Shown here: positions 1 through 10,930 of the stretch, one piece after another
Position numbering within the stretch: position 1 is the stretch's first letter
Layout: every line of letters starts with the position of its first letter
Assembly (NCBI RefSeq): GCF_905163445.1
Contig: NC_053191.1
Location: 6,510,001 to 6,574,000 of the forward strand
DNA: 64,000 nt
Source of the DNA: Pararge aegeria
Lineage: Eukaryota > Arthropoda > Insecta > Lepidoptera > Nymphalidae
Direction of reading: 5' to 3'
Position numbers and translations under genes: made by a program
Notes under the pieces: model-generated
What the model saw: the letters and a program-made list of their open reading frames with translations, nothing else
Databases searched by the model: none
What the model was told of the DNA's origin: nothing

Positions 1-869
1 TTAGTCTGCATTATCTCTTGATTTAAGCTACTTTAAAAGTCTAATTTCAAAATATAAAAAAGTTTTTCAACCACAAACACTGATAACTGACAGATAACCA
101 ATTAGTTACTCACGTTTAATTAAATACAAATGTAATGGTGAATACAAACAGTCAAATATTATGATCTTTTCTTATTTTATAAATAGGTTCAAGCAATCAA
201 TGGCCCTTCCTTCGCTCCATTTATTTTTAGATCATCTCCCTTTATAATGTTTTCGTACGGAGAATTTGTCAGTGCGTTACCTAATTTGGACGAAAAAATG
301 CTCTGATTTTGTAGGTAAATTTTATTCAGGTTTGTATAAAAATGTTTTATTCAAATAGGCTATTACAAGGTCGTTTGAATGACCAGATTTGTCTAATGAC
401 TTGGTTGATATAACGTTTACCCTTCCGAAAGTTAGGTAAAAGTTAGGTAGTAAAGTCTGCATTATTTATTTTCATCAGGTAGGTAACATTAATTTATTGT
501 AGACTTTTGAGTCCATGTACGTTAGCACGACAGCGAGAGATGATTTTCTTTGTACTTCACTTGACGAAGAATAGTCGTCATAATCTATATTAATAATATT
601 ATAAATCCAAAAGTGTGTCGTTGTGTGTATTTTTTTTAACGTATGTGTAGCTAAAGCGCTGCACTGTTCGGAATGGCATTTGATACGAAGATTAATGGAA
701 ATAGGAGGGCGTGGGACTTTTAATCAGGGCAACCGTTCCTATGGTCTTTAAATTATAATTAAACTGTGTTCCCAATTATTTATAGAGATAACTAGTGATG
801 AACATTGGACTTTTATGCCGAATAATCGGTTTAACAATTTTTCCAAAAAGGACGAGGTCCTGAATCCAA
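1..869. other. AT-rich intergenic, no gene seen
   Basis: No open frame with a recognisable domain and no tRNA or SINE head is visible here. The sequence is AT-rich, with a poly-T stretch near 630. It is probably decayed intergenic or intronic DNA. Confidence 0.5.
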
Positions 870-1370
870 CCCATTAATGGCCCACTACAGGGCACGGGTC
901 TCCTCCTACAATGAGAAGGGGTTAAGGCACGCTGGCTCAGTGCGGATTGGTGGATTTAACACACATTTGAGAACATTACAGAGAACTCTCAGGCATGCAG
1001 GTTTTCTCAAGATGTTTTCCTTTACCGATTAAAGCAATTGAGCGGGTGGCGAATTAAAAGGGAAGTTTGTCACCCAACTAATGACAGGCCTAAGAAGGTG
1101 GCGTATAGCGCACGCCTCTCTAGAGGAGTTGGCAGCGATCAGGCCATTGATGATAGGACCCGCCATGCACTGGGGGGTCAAAACCTTGGCGAGAGTGCGG
1201 TGAATACGCAAGTGAACCCCGTGCTCTCACTTATAGGTCTATCGAGGGATACACAGAGTTTTTAGTGGGTGCTAGTACCCCATAACTACTCTGTTTGCCC
1301 CAACGGAGTGGTATGCGTCAGGCATTTTTTCTGTATAAAAAAAAAAAAAGTGATATTTCAATTGCTTAGA
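870..1370 (-). mobile_element. SINE-B copy split by a poly-A-tailed insertion
   Basis: Bases 870-1036 match, in reverse, the tail half of the commonest SINE in this window (called SINE-B here; hallmarks are the GTGAGGAAACC and CCTTAACCCCTTCTCA-like blocks). The family sequence resumes at about 1348 with TGATATTTCAATTGCTT. Between them, 1037-1347 is an unrelated plus-strand segment ending in a run of A, as expected of a retrotransposon 3' end. Confidence 0.7.
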
Positions 1371-1378
1371 AGAAAACA

Positions 1379-1640
1379 GCGTTGATAGCCTAGTGGGTAA
1401 AGCATCGGCTTTCCTTTAGTGGAGACCGTATTCGAGCCCCAGCCACCACTGACTTTTCGGAGTTATGTGAAAACAGCGCGAGGAAAAATGCATGCTTAAG
1501 AGTTCTGCATAATGTTCTAAACGGTGTGAGGTCTACCAAACCGCACTTGGCCAGCGTGGTAGAGTACGGCCTAAACCCCTCTCAATCTGAGAGGAGATCC
1601 GTGCCCTGTAGTGAGCCTGTAATAAGTTGATAAGATGATG
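1379..1640 (+). mobile_element. SINE-B copy (tRNA-derived), diverged
   Basis: It starts with GTTGATAGCCTAGTGGGTAA, an A-box-like tRNA head. A B-box-like block near 1430 follows, then the family body and a GATGATGA-type tail. It is diverged compared with the copies near 51 kb. Confidence 0.75.
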
Positions 1641-2300
1641 AAAAAAAAACAGTGTTTACTAAACATTAAGTACGATAGAATCAATGTCGCTAATTGAAAG
1701 GCTTACAGGTTCGTATAAGGCAAACCGACGTAAAAGGTATAAAGGCAACCGAGCGAAGAGCTTCTTGAATTATTCACTGAATTATAGTCTCGGTCGCGGC
1801 GTTTCTAATCCCTTTATTTGCGTTCGCCGGGCGTTTATTTCTTCAATACTCGAGGGATTTGTTTGACGTTCATTCGTAACGCTCGGAATATTAAAACATT
1901 TTTGAGGGAATCTATCAGACAGTGGTATTAAAGTTAGTAAAGATACATACCACGTTTGCCTAATGGTAAACATAGTCAACTATGAAGCACGAAGTCGTGG
2001 TTTCGATTCCCAAGTTTGTCCAAGGCTTGTTCGTTATTGGATTTTTATGCTCTAAATTCTCAGCACCAGCTCAAAGAAAAGAATTTGTTGGTGCCCATCC
2101 CTATTAATGCCTTAAATGCCTACGGTGCCAATTTATATATTTTAATTCTGTACACATATGTTAGACACAGACAGTTTTTTGAAAAGTGATTGAATTATGG
2201 GTCTGGATAAGCCGGGAATATAATCAGTTTACCATTTTTTTTTAAACCGCGGGTAGTTTATAAAACCGGAAACAAAAAAGGACAAGGTCCTGAAAACAAT
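1641..2300. other. Intergenic, no gene seen
   Basis: The short open frames here show no family resemblance. Near 1955-2020 a tRNA-like fragment (GTTTGCCTAATGGTAAACAT followed by GGTTTCGATTCCC) looks like another SINE head, but no family body follows clearly. Confidence 0.4.
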
Positions 2301-2304
2301 GTTT

Positions 2305-2610
2305 CATCATCATTATATTAACTCACCACAGGGCGCGAAACTTCTCGTACAATGAGAAGGGTTAAGGCTGCAGTCCACCACACTGGCCCAGTGCGGATTG
2401 GTGGTCTTCTGAGAACTTTATGAAAGATCAGGCATGCAGATTCCCTCATGATGTTTTCCTTCACCGTTGAAGCAAGTGATATTTTCATTACTTAAAACGC
2501 ACATAAAATTAAACGTGCGTGCTGGTATTGGAACTCGATACCAATCGAACTAACCTAACCTAACCCAACAGTGAAGCCGAAGGTCTGACCACTGGGCTTT
2601 TAAGCCTCAT
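2305..2610 (-). mobile_element. SINE-B copy
   Basis: Reverse orientation. Tail block at 2330-2400, GAGGAAACC-equivalent block near 2440, and tRNA-like head at the high-coordinate end near 2570-2605. Confidence 0.75.
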
Positions 2611-2619
2611 GTAAGTGTC

Positions 2620-2750
2620 ATTACACCAGCAACCATACCCTTCATACCGATACACCGGAACACATTGCAACAATGCTGCTTTTCGGCAGAAATAAGCTTG
2701 GCGGTAGTACTTCCCCAGACGAGTTCTGTCACAAAAAGCTTAACTACTAG
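2620..2750. repeat. Dispersed repeat shared with 27,690-27,800
   Basis: CGGCAGAAATA followed by GGCGGTAGTACTTCCCC occurs here and near 27,750, each preceded by an ACCGGAACACA or GCTGAAACGCA-type block. It is an interspersed repeat of unknown class. Confidence 0.55.
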
Positions 2751-2859
2751 TAGATATGTGTCCACCAGTGGATTCCCATTGGTTGACCTGATGATGATGA
2801 CGATAATGATGCCATACAACACGGATCCTTAAAAATACGCCGCTGTCTACGCACATTTG

Positions 2860-3070
2860 GACGGCCGATTGGCGCAGTGGGTAATGACCCTGCTTTCTGA
2901 GTCCAATGCTGTGGGTTCGATTCCCGCAACTGGAAAATGTTTTGTGTGATGAGCATTAATGTTTGTCAGTGTCTAGGTGTTTATATATATATATTATAAG
3001 TAATTTATGTATGTGATTCATAAACTACTTTGAGGCTAGATGGCAATAGGTGTATTGTCGTAATGTATAA
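2860..3070 (+). mobile_element. SINE-A copy (tRNA-derived)
   Basis: The head GACGGCCGATTGGCGCAGTG is tRNA-like (A box), and GGTTCGATTCCC is the B box about 60 bp downstream. The family body then includes GTGTGATGAGCAT and ends near TGTATTGTCGTA. This SINE-A family has nine copies in the window. Confidence 0.85.
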
Positions 3071-3352
3071 ATGTGGCAAGCAGGTGGTAAGTAAGCAATT
3101 GGGTTAAGAAAGGACGAGAATTTTAAACATATTAACGAATGTATAAATGTTTTAAATACATTTTTAAGAAAAAAAGGGTGAAAAAGAAAATACTATCGCT
3201 GCACAAACTTTATACGCGAACTATGAAGTAAAAGGATTTCTTTACAGTTCTATAGGCTGTTTAGTATTATTTTTTAATGCTCAGTGTGCTAAAATTGGCT
3301 AAGTTTTAACCATATTGAAAAAAATAGAAATGCTTTATATATCGTTTAATAT

Positions 3353-3602
3353 GACGGCCGAGTGGCGCAGTGGGCAGCGACCCTGCTTTCTGAGTCCAAG
3401 GTCGTGGGTTCGATTCCCACAACTGGGAAATGTTTGTGTGATGAACATGAATGTTTCTCAGTATCTGTATATTATAAGTATTAATGTGTATTGTACTCAT
3501 AGAAAAAAATTGACAGCTATCTTAGCGCCCATAACACAAGCTACGCTTACTTTGGGCCTAGATGACGATGTGTGTATTGTCATAGTATATTTATTTATTA
3601 TA
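3353..3602 (+). mobile_element. SINE-A copy, nearly full length
   Basis: tRNA-like head with intact A and B boxes, the conserved AACACAAGCTACGCTTACTT block at about 3532-3551, and a TATTTATTTATT tail. It lies about 280 bp downstream of the copy at 2860 in the same orientation. Confidence 0.9.
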
Positions 3603-4004
3603 CTAAAAATAAGACGATGTATTAGGCGTTATAATATGGTACAATAATTTTATAAAGTGGGTAAATAAATAAACTTTGGATAATTTAATTTAATTTGATT
3701 TATGCCAATTATTTTATTAAATTTATTAGCGTTTTAACAAATGGGTTGATAATTCTTATTTAATAAAAAAGTTGTTTCCCAGAAATAGTTAAAATTATAT
3801 TATGACATTGTGCCGGTGGGTATTTTGATATAAATATGGGTGCATTTTCGATACAGTTCAGTCTTCTGTGAGACTCTAGACGATGAAAAGATACCTCACA
3901 GTGTCTTAGTCGTTATCAAATAATAAATCCCGTATAAGCCCTTCTCAAATTACGCCGTTATCGATCCATAAGTCGGGTAGATTTTTTATTCATATTACTA
4001 CACG

Positions 4005-4275
4005 TTAGTCCTTGACTGCAAACTTACCTTATGGTAAGTTATGACGCAGTCTAGTATCTAACCTCATAACGAGAAATATGGCAATTATATTAAACCCCTA
4101 CTGTCTTACGCGACTTCTTATCAGAACGCTAAATGGCTTGACGGCGCTTCATTGTCGGTAGGGTTTTAACTGGCTACGGCTTAAGCCTCCTACCGGAGCA
4201 GGCCAGAGGAATTCAGAAGTGAAGATTTCCCAAATCCCCTGCCGGGGATTGAACCCGGGACCCCCTACTTTAATA
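4005..4275 (-). mobile_element. SINE-C copy (tRNA-like B box on minus strand)
   Basis: This is a third dispersed family. GAACGCTAAATGGCTT at about 4126, a GCCTCCTACCGG block, and GGGATTGAACCCGGGACC at about 4244; the last, read on the minus strand, is a GGTTCAATCCC B box. Related copies lie near 8,985, 37,735 and 50,221. Confidence 0.65.
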
Positions 4276-4305
4276 TGCCCAACGGAGAAACATATATCTA
4301 TCTAT

Positions 4306-4690
4306 CTATATATATAAAAGAGAACGTGTGTGGGTATGTTCCGTATAGGCTCCGAAACGGCTGGACCGATTTCAATGAAACTTTCAGGGAATCTCTGGAT
4401 TGACCTGGCGACTATTCCTGTAAAGTTTGGTGACGATCGGAGCACTTCTATTTTCAAACTGTCAAACTGTCAAATACAGCTTTTATTTACCATGATGATA
4501 TTCTATGGGTGTACATGGGTGTAGATAATGATCTTCACCCGCTCGAGAAGAGAATAGAAGAGAATGAATACGGAAAGAAATAAATGATTTAATATATTAT
4601 GAGACTTAAATTAAAAAATTAATGATGTAAGTTTATTGTTTAAATAAAATAAAGCAAAATCTAGCCCGGCGAAGCGGGCTGGGTACGCTA
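4306..4690 (+). mobile_element. Non-autonomous element, unclassified (family X)
   Basis: It begins after a TATATA run with a block reading TCCGTATAGGCTCCGAAACG and ends with GCCCGGCGAAGCGGGCTGGG, which is partly self-complementary. A reverse copy lies at 38,479-38,866 inside a SINE. No coding capacity. The ends resemble Helitron or RTE-derived repeats; the class is unresolved. Confidence 0.6.
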
Positions 4691-5399
4691 CGAACGTACG
4701 TTACGAATAAATCAATAAACAGACACTCTCTTTAGTTAAAAATATTAGCATGGTTGGAAAAACATGAATTGTACCTCAACTTTTTTTCCATTTACAAAAT
4801 TCTCGAGTCCCCTTCAATGATAGCAATATTTTAATTCACGATTAATAAACTGACATTCGACAATAGGCAGAACAAAACGTGAACGATTCGCCGAAATATA
4901 AATTTCGATATTAATCATCTACGACGTTTCAGACCATAAAGTCAGCAATAAATCGGTGACGATACCATTCCATACATAAAGGGATTTATTTAAAGGGGGT
5001 TTTATGTTCTGTCTTTGTGTAATAATACGGGGATAACTGTTACAGTATGTAAGAGGAATCACAATAATGAGAGAATATTTCTTATGTATATTCTCAGATA
5101 GCTTACTTAGTAGCCTTGCTGTGTCAACCGCCTTAAATAAAAAAAAAACCAGGAGTACGAGTAGTTATACTCAAGCTAAGATGTCTAACATAAAAAAAGT
5201 TTTTTAAATTCTAACTGGTTCGAGTAGTTATATGATGCATTATATTCAGCTTTGTATTTTAAGTATAGATTGTAAATAATCAAAAAATTATATAACTTTC
5301 GTTCTGGTTAGCCTGTTTCTTGTACTTATTGTACCCAAGTATGTTTTAGGATAGAATTCAGTTACCAAATAACACCGTGATTAAATTACTGTCAACTTA

Positions 5400-5490
5400 C
5401 AGCCTTCAGCATCAACCCATTTACGGCAACTGCTGGACATAGGTCTTTTATAGGAGTTCGGCGTTGTGCGGCTTTGGAGCGCTTGTTTCA
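5400..5490 (-). mobile_element. RTE-type LINE 3' fragment
   Basis: The segment with CAACTGCTGGACATAGGTCT matches the 3' coding end of RTE-clade LINEs; the same motif occurs at 13,590 and 56,460. Only about 90 bp remain. Confidence 0.65.
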
Positions 5491-5499
5491 AGCGAAAAG

Positions 5500-7548
5500 A
5501 TTTACCGAAAATAAAAAACTAAGGGAGTAAAAGGTTAATATGATTTGTAAATAAATACCTGTTTGAGATTGTGTATTTAAAAAGCATAATCGAAACGAAC
5601 GACTAATATTAGTAGACCTTTAAAATATCATAGTTGATGAGGAATCAGATATCTACCCGGATTCGCGGACAAAATAATTTAATAAATAATATCAGATGTT
5701 TTTGTACCTTAAATCTTTATTAATATATATGAACAGGAAACTTGAAGGTTTTTTAGGATATTTAAGTTTAAGTTGACTGGTACATAATATACATAGGAAC
5801 TTAAGCATATTGACTTAGATTGCCTGAAAATAGCCAAACGTAAGTTCTTTTAAATATATAGGAGAAATTTTTTGATGGCAATAAACAAAACGTAAGAAAT
5901 GCCGTGTTTTCGTAGACTTAGCAATAAATACATACTTGGTTAGATGTGTACCTAAGCGCAATATCATCAAAACATTTAGTAGAAAACCCAAAAGTAAGCA
6001 CTCAATGCTAAAAAGAAAATCTTACTGGACAGTTTTTTTGTAAAATTGTAATGAAAAATGTTGCGGCATAGATAGAGGTAGTGTGGAAATATCTTAAACG
6101 CACAGTCTGCTGAAATATTCTATAGATTACGCACCAATGATTAAAAAAGATTATTATTAATAATGCATTAAAAAATGTTATTGAAACTAAACAAAATGCA
6201 AAGTATACGTATAAGGAAACCATTAGTTTAAAAACGCCCCAAAACACACAATGGTGGCTTAATAACACTTTAATACATAATTCAACAAAAACCTTCAACT
6301 TACCAGCTGTGAATGCTCTACAACAACCGCAGTAAGTCCAATGCACACACAAACAATATTACGTACGTTTACAACTGCGAAAAATTACTAACGACTTATT
6401 TTAAAAACACTAGGAACATGTACGTAAGTTTTTACAATACACTTTTTACATATAACTATTGAAAAAACACTACAGGAGCTTACACTAACACATATGTTTC
6501 ATACACTAAGTATCACAATAGTTTGGGATCGCGTGTTTTAGAGGTTATTTTACGCGATGAATTTTACACAACACGCGTACTTGCAGGCGGGCAGTTCGCC
6601 GAACACTGAAATCGTAGCTCTACGGAATATTCTCTATCTCGTTCGCACTAACAGAACCTTCTTTGAACTTGCAATAATATTTATAACGCGATTAAGAGAA
6701 TATAACGCTGCGAAATTTACGGAATTCCAACACCTCATACCAAAATATACTAAACATAGTTAATTGTGGAATGTTTTTTTTTGCAGCGTTATGTTAAACG
6801 TCAATCGTTAATAGGTACTACGTGACGTAAGGGTGAGAGCACATGACGTCTGAAATGTGGTAGGTTCGTGACATGAATTCGTGTTCCCTTGGCCACCATT
6901 AAAACATGATCAAATGTTTCATACTTTACTTAGCTTGAACGGTTGCTTTTATTGTTTACACGTGTACCTATTTACAGACCGTTGAGCAACAAATTCTATC
7001 GGGCCAAATAACAGCGTACTGATAGTAAGTCGCTTGATCTGTTATAGAAAACGTACTGGAACTTATGCTACCCTGGTATGGTACGGGTACCACATCGTAA
7101 TCCATAATTTTATACTAATAATTATAAATTTAAGAGTAACCCTGCGAGTCCTACCTTTTTATCGCATAAACCACTAAACAGATTTCGATAAAATTTGGTA
7201 AGAAGAGAGACTGCATGCTGGATATATACTCGCTTACTACTTAGTTTTTATTACTGTAAATTTATTATTTTGGAAATTTAAAGAATTCGTACAGGATTGT
7301 TTAAGAGTCTTAAACTTCGTGAATGACATTGCAGGTGTTGGCTTGTTATTAAATTTAATCTTATCGATTTAAAGTATTTATCTCAATACTCAGACAACGA
7401 TGTTCGAGTTTCGGTGAACATTACGGTTTAATACCGCGGTATCGAACTGGATGATACCCAGGCAGGAGACGGAGTACTGTCGGCAGCGGAGTAAGTAACG
7501 CTATATAGTACGACGATAGATGTACGCGGTGTCGCAAGAGGGATTCAT
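5500..7548. other. Intergenic; possible minus-strand donor near 6,300
   Basis: There is no supported gene. On the minus strand a strong donor (CAGCTG then GTAAGTTGAA) ends an exon-like segment at about 6,301-6,350. A less AT-rich, CpG-containing block at 6,530-6,760 lies upstream of it. This could be a promoter and first exon of a gene running off the left edge, but no homology supports that. The rest is AT-rich. Confidence 0.25.
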
Positions 7549-7830
7549 CCTATAAACCCATAACCGGCCCACTACACGGCACGTGTCTCCTCCCGCGATC
7601 AGAAGGTGTTAAGGCCGTAGTCCAACACGCTGACCCAATGAATTGGTGGACTCCACACACCTTTGAGAACATTATGAAGAACTCCCAGGGGTGCAGGTTT
7701 CCTCACGATCTTTTCCTTCACCTTAGAAGCAAGTGATATTTTGATATTTTAATTGCCTAAAACACATATACTCGTAACTTAGAGGGATTCGGACTCCCCG
7801 AAAGTGAATTCTAAGTCCTACTACCATCAC
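7549..7830 (-). mobile_element. SINE-B copy
   Basis: Reverse orientation: tail CCGGCCCACTACACGGCACG at 7,563, GAGGAAACC-equivalent at about 7,700, and the tRNA-like head remnant near 7,790-7,825. Confidence 0.75.
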
Positions 7831-8984
7831 TGCTTCTTATAAGAGGTTATTGACTCTAAAACACTCTCGAAAATTTTGGTGTTATGTGAATAAATGTATA
7901 GGGAAACAACAAGTTCGCCGGGACCCGTGGCATGCTCGATAAAATATTCGAATATGTAAGAAGTTAGTTTGCTATCAGCTTAAAACCGTAGCACAACGGC
8001 GTAGCGCTTGTAACTCCGTAGCACGTTATGACATAGAGATCATTAACTACGATAAAATTGGAAAGCTATTAGAACTTTTAAATAAATTAATACTCTTAAC
8101 ACGTTTAACGATTCATTAAGTACAAAATGTTTTCAAGAAACTAATATTATAAATTTAAGTTAAAACTGTAATTTCATACGGCACCTTAGTACCGAATCCT
8201 TTGTTAGCAACTCCAATTCATACTAAGCTTTTATTATTTTAATCCCCAATAACAAAATACCAAGCTATAAGCCCCGCTTTAAAACAATTCACTGGAATGT
8301 AAAATGATAGAAATTCCTTCTAATGGAATGTCTCATGAACCATCCTGATTTTTGAGATGGGTAGGAATTATTGATTCAAGGATTGGAAATACGGTTGAGT
8401 GACGCGAATCTTCCGTATCATTCAGACTGTCATTTAGCACTTGGGACGTTCTATGGAACGCTGATTTAATCTTTGGGTGTCGTTCGAGAGTTTCATTTCT
8501 ATACCCAGTGAGATGTTTTTACCATTAGAGCGACACGCGCTTTAAACAGTCGCCTAAAAGTCCTGATATACAAAACAAGAATACAACTTAGAACTAATAA
8601 ACTATCAAGTGAATTCAAACACCGATAAAGACGTGTCGCCAAGCGATTTAGCATTTAGGTCCGACGTCGCGTAGTTTTGAGTTATTTAAAGTTTAGAGTT
8701 TAGTAGTATTTAAAATGTAATTAATTTTGAAATTATTTGCAAACGTTATGAAAACCTGTAATAAGCTTAACATTCACTTGGCTCAAAACGTAGAAACTTG
8801 TACAAGTAAAACATGTATTAGCTGTTGGTTTAACTGCCATGCAACTTATAGGTTGGCCCGCTACCATCTTAGACTGCATCATAACTTACCATCTAGTGAG
8901 ATTGCAGTCGCTGGCTAACTTGTAATAAAATAATAAAAAAAAGGAAAAGGTATTCAAGTTTACGTTTTTCTACGCGGCAGCGTA
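7831..8984. other. Intergenic with repeat scraps, no gene seen
   Basis: Mostly AT-rich. Near 8,865-8,925 a block GCTACCATCTTAGACTGCAT recurs at 11,158 and marks another dispersed lepidopteran repeat. No coding evidence. Confidence 0.4.
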
Positions 8985-9140
8985 TTGGAACGCTTAACCG
9001 CTTAGCGGCACTTTTTTGTTGGTAAGATGGTAATTAGCTACGGCCGAAGCCTCCTACCAAACCAGATTAAAAACAAAAATTATAAATTCCCATGTTGCCC
9101 CTGTAAGAACGATAACGGGACATCACACTTAAACCTCTCA
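8985..9140 (-). mobile_element. SINE-C fragment
   Basis: CCGCTTAGCGGCAC followed by ACGGCCGAAGCCTCCTACCA matches the SINE-C copies at 4,122 and 50,240. The B-box end is eroded. Confidence 0.55.
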
Positions 9141-9587
9141 CCACTGCGCCTGGCCGTCGTCGAAATTCTATTGGGTTTAAGAACTTTCGGTTCGTCGTCC
9201 CTTAAAGGTAGCGTGTATAGACTGTAATTACAGAATAATTATTTTCAGCCATGACATGCTAAGGAAATAGGATTTCTTTTTCATTTGAAGGTCACTGGCC
9301 CCGTGTTTTTGGGCCAAGATTACACAAATGTTTCATAGTATGTATAGGTAAAAAGCGTGATAAATGCCAAACAAAATCACAATTTCGACGAACTTCAATT
9401 CGATTCTCGTTTATGGCTTTTATATCTGCCAATTGGGCACAAGGTACTTCGCCAATGTCTTATAGATGGAGAAAGCACGAAGGAGTTTGATAGGTTAAAG
9501 TCTCCGAGTTCGGGAAAATAATGAAAAGATAATTTTGTATAAGTAAGTATGTACCTAAAAAGAGATATGTAGTTATAATAAATATGA

Positions 9588-9805
9588 ATAAATAAATATA
9601 CAACGACAATATACACTCGTCATTTAGCCCCAAAGTAAGCATAGCTTGTGTTATGGGAACTAACATGACTGATGAATATTTTTTTATGAATAATACAGTT
9701 AAATACTTATAATATAATATACCCAGCCACTGAAAAACACTCATGTTCACCACACAAACATTTTCCAGTTTTGGGAATCGAACCCACGGCCTTGGACTCA
9801 AAAAG
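9588..9805 (-). mobile_element. SINE-A copy, 5'-truncated
   Basis: In reverse it shows the tail with AAGTAAGCATAGCTTGTGTT, then GGGAATCGAACCCACGGCC (the B box on the minus strand). It stops at 9,805 before the A box, so the tRNA head is incomplete. Confidence 0.85.
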
Positions 9806-10460
9806 TTTTTTGTCCGTCTATCTGTCTGTATCTTTGCCCCACATCACGGTAAAACTACTGAATGAAATCAATGAAACTTAGCATGATTTGAGTTGTTGCT
9901 ACGATGTAGGACATAGGATCCTTTTTATTCCTAAATTCAGACTAGTTTCTTTGCGGGAGGGGGACGAAAGTATTTTACGATTTTATAACATAATTCCGTC
10001 ACATGTAAACTGATTAAAATAATTCTTTTTGTAATGGAAAGTTTGTTATATTAGCTAGATTTATGTTTTGCCCGTATTTCGTGTAGATCAGCTGAATATG
10101 ATTGGAGATAGAAGACAGAACTCCCCAGTGGTATAGTATATATAGTAATGGTACCGAATACAATATTTATTAGGACTTCACTGTAAAAATTTAAGAAATA
10201 GCACTTCCTTTAGTGATTAATTTGTTGGTTAAATTTGTTAAAAACTATTTTACCAGTAACATAGTATAATATATTAATTTATATACTCCTATATGGATGA
10301 TAGTGATATGATAGTTAGTATCTAGCACTTTAGAACTTGTAGATCGATGCGACATAGGCTTTCTAAAGACGGAAAGGGGTGCCGTTCAAGTTTGGACTAG
10401 TCGTGGAAGCGAGAAGTTCGCTTGTAAATTCTCTTCAATTTCGCTAATGGATTGACGTTG
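9806..10460. other. Intergenic, transposon-like scraps
   Basis: The segment near 9,850-9,900 resembles degraded element ends that contain a 'fatty' AATGAAACTTAGCATG block, but no boundaries can be set. No gene is seen. Confidence 0.3.
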
Positions 10461-10930
10461 CCGATGCCGTAGTAATTCATACATACTGTTGATTCAATTG
10501 CTAGACAGCTATTAATGAATCAAACGCCACTTATGACGTCGGTTAAATGCTGCCCTGCACTTGTCTGACACCATAGTAATGCATACATACTGTTGATTCA
10601 ATTGCTAGAAATCGCTATTAATGAATTTAACGTCTCTTATGATGTCCGTTAAATACTGCCCTGCACTTGTCTGATGCCAAAGTAATGCATACATACTGTT
10701 GATTCAATTGCTAGAAATCGCTATTAATGAATTTAACGTCTCTTATGATGTCCGTTAAATACTGCCCTGCACTTGTCTGATGCCAAAGTAATGCATACAT
10801 ACTGTTGATTCGATTGCTAGAAATCGCTATTAATGGATCGTAACATATCCTTTGATGTCCGTTAAATACTGCTCCGCACTTGTGTGATGCCAAAGTAATT
10901 CATACCACTGTTGATTAAATAACTAGACAT
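10461..10930. repeat. 106-bp minisatellite, about 4.4 copies
   Basis: The unit landmark CATACATACTGTTGATTC (or a close variant) starts at about 10,478, 10,582, 10,688, 10,794 and 10,901, giving periods of 104, 106, 106 and 107 bp. The two central units are nearly identical; the outer ones are diverged, which is usual for an array growing by unequal exchange. Confidence 0.9.

Noticed and set aside
2860..2935. tRNA gene at the SINE-A heads
   Set aside because: A and B boxes are present, but the acceptor and anticodon stems do not pair and the same body follows each copy, so these are SINEs.
6008..6352. 114-codon minus-strand open frame
   Set aside because: Low-complexity, Phe/Ile-rich translation of AT-rich DNA, with no family resemblance.
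9460..9801. 113-codon minus-strand frame and similar frames in other SINE-A copies
   Set aside because: They are chance frames through SINE-A; the same translated text recurs at every copy.
10461..10930. CRISPR-like array
   Set aside because: Units are tandem without unique spacers, in an animal genome; it is a minisatellite.
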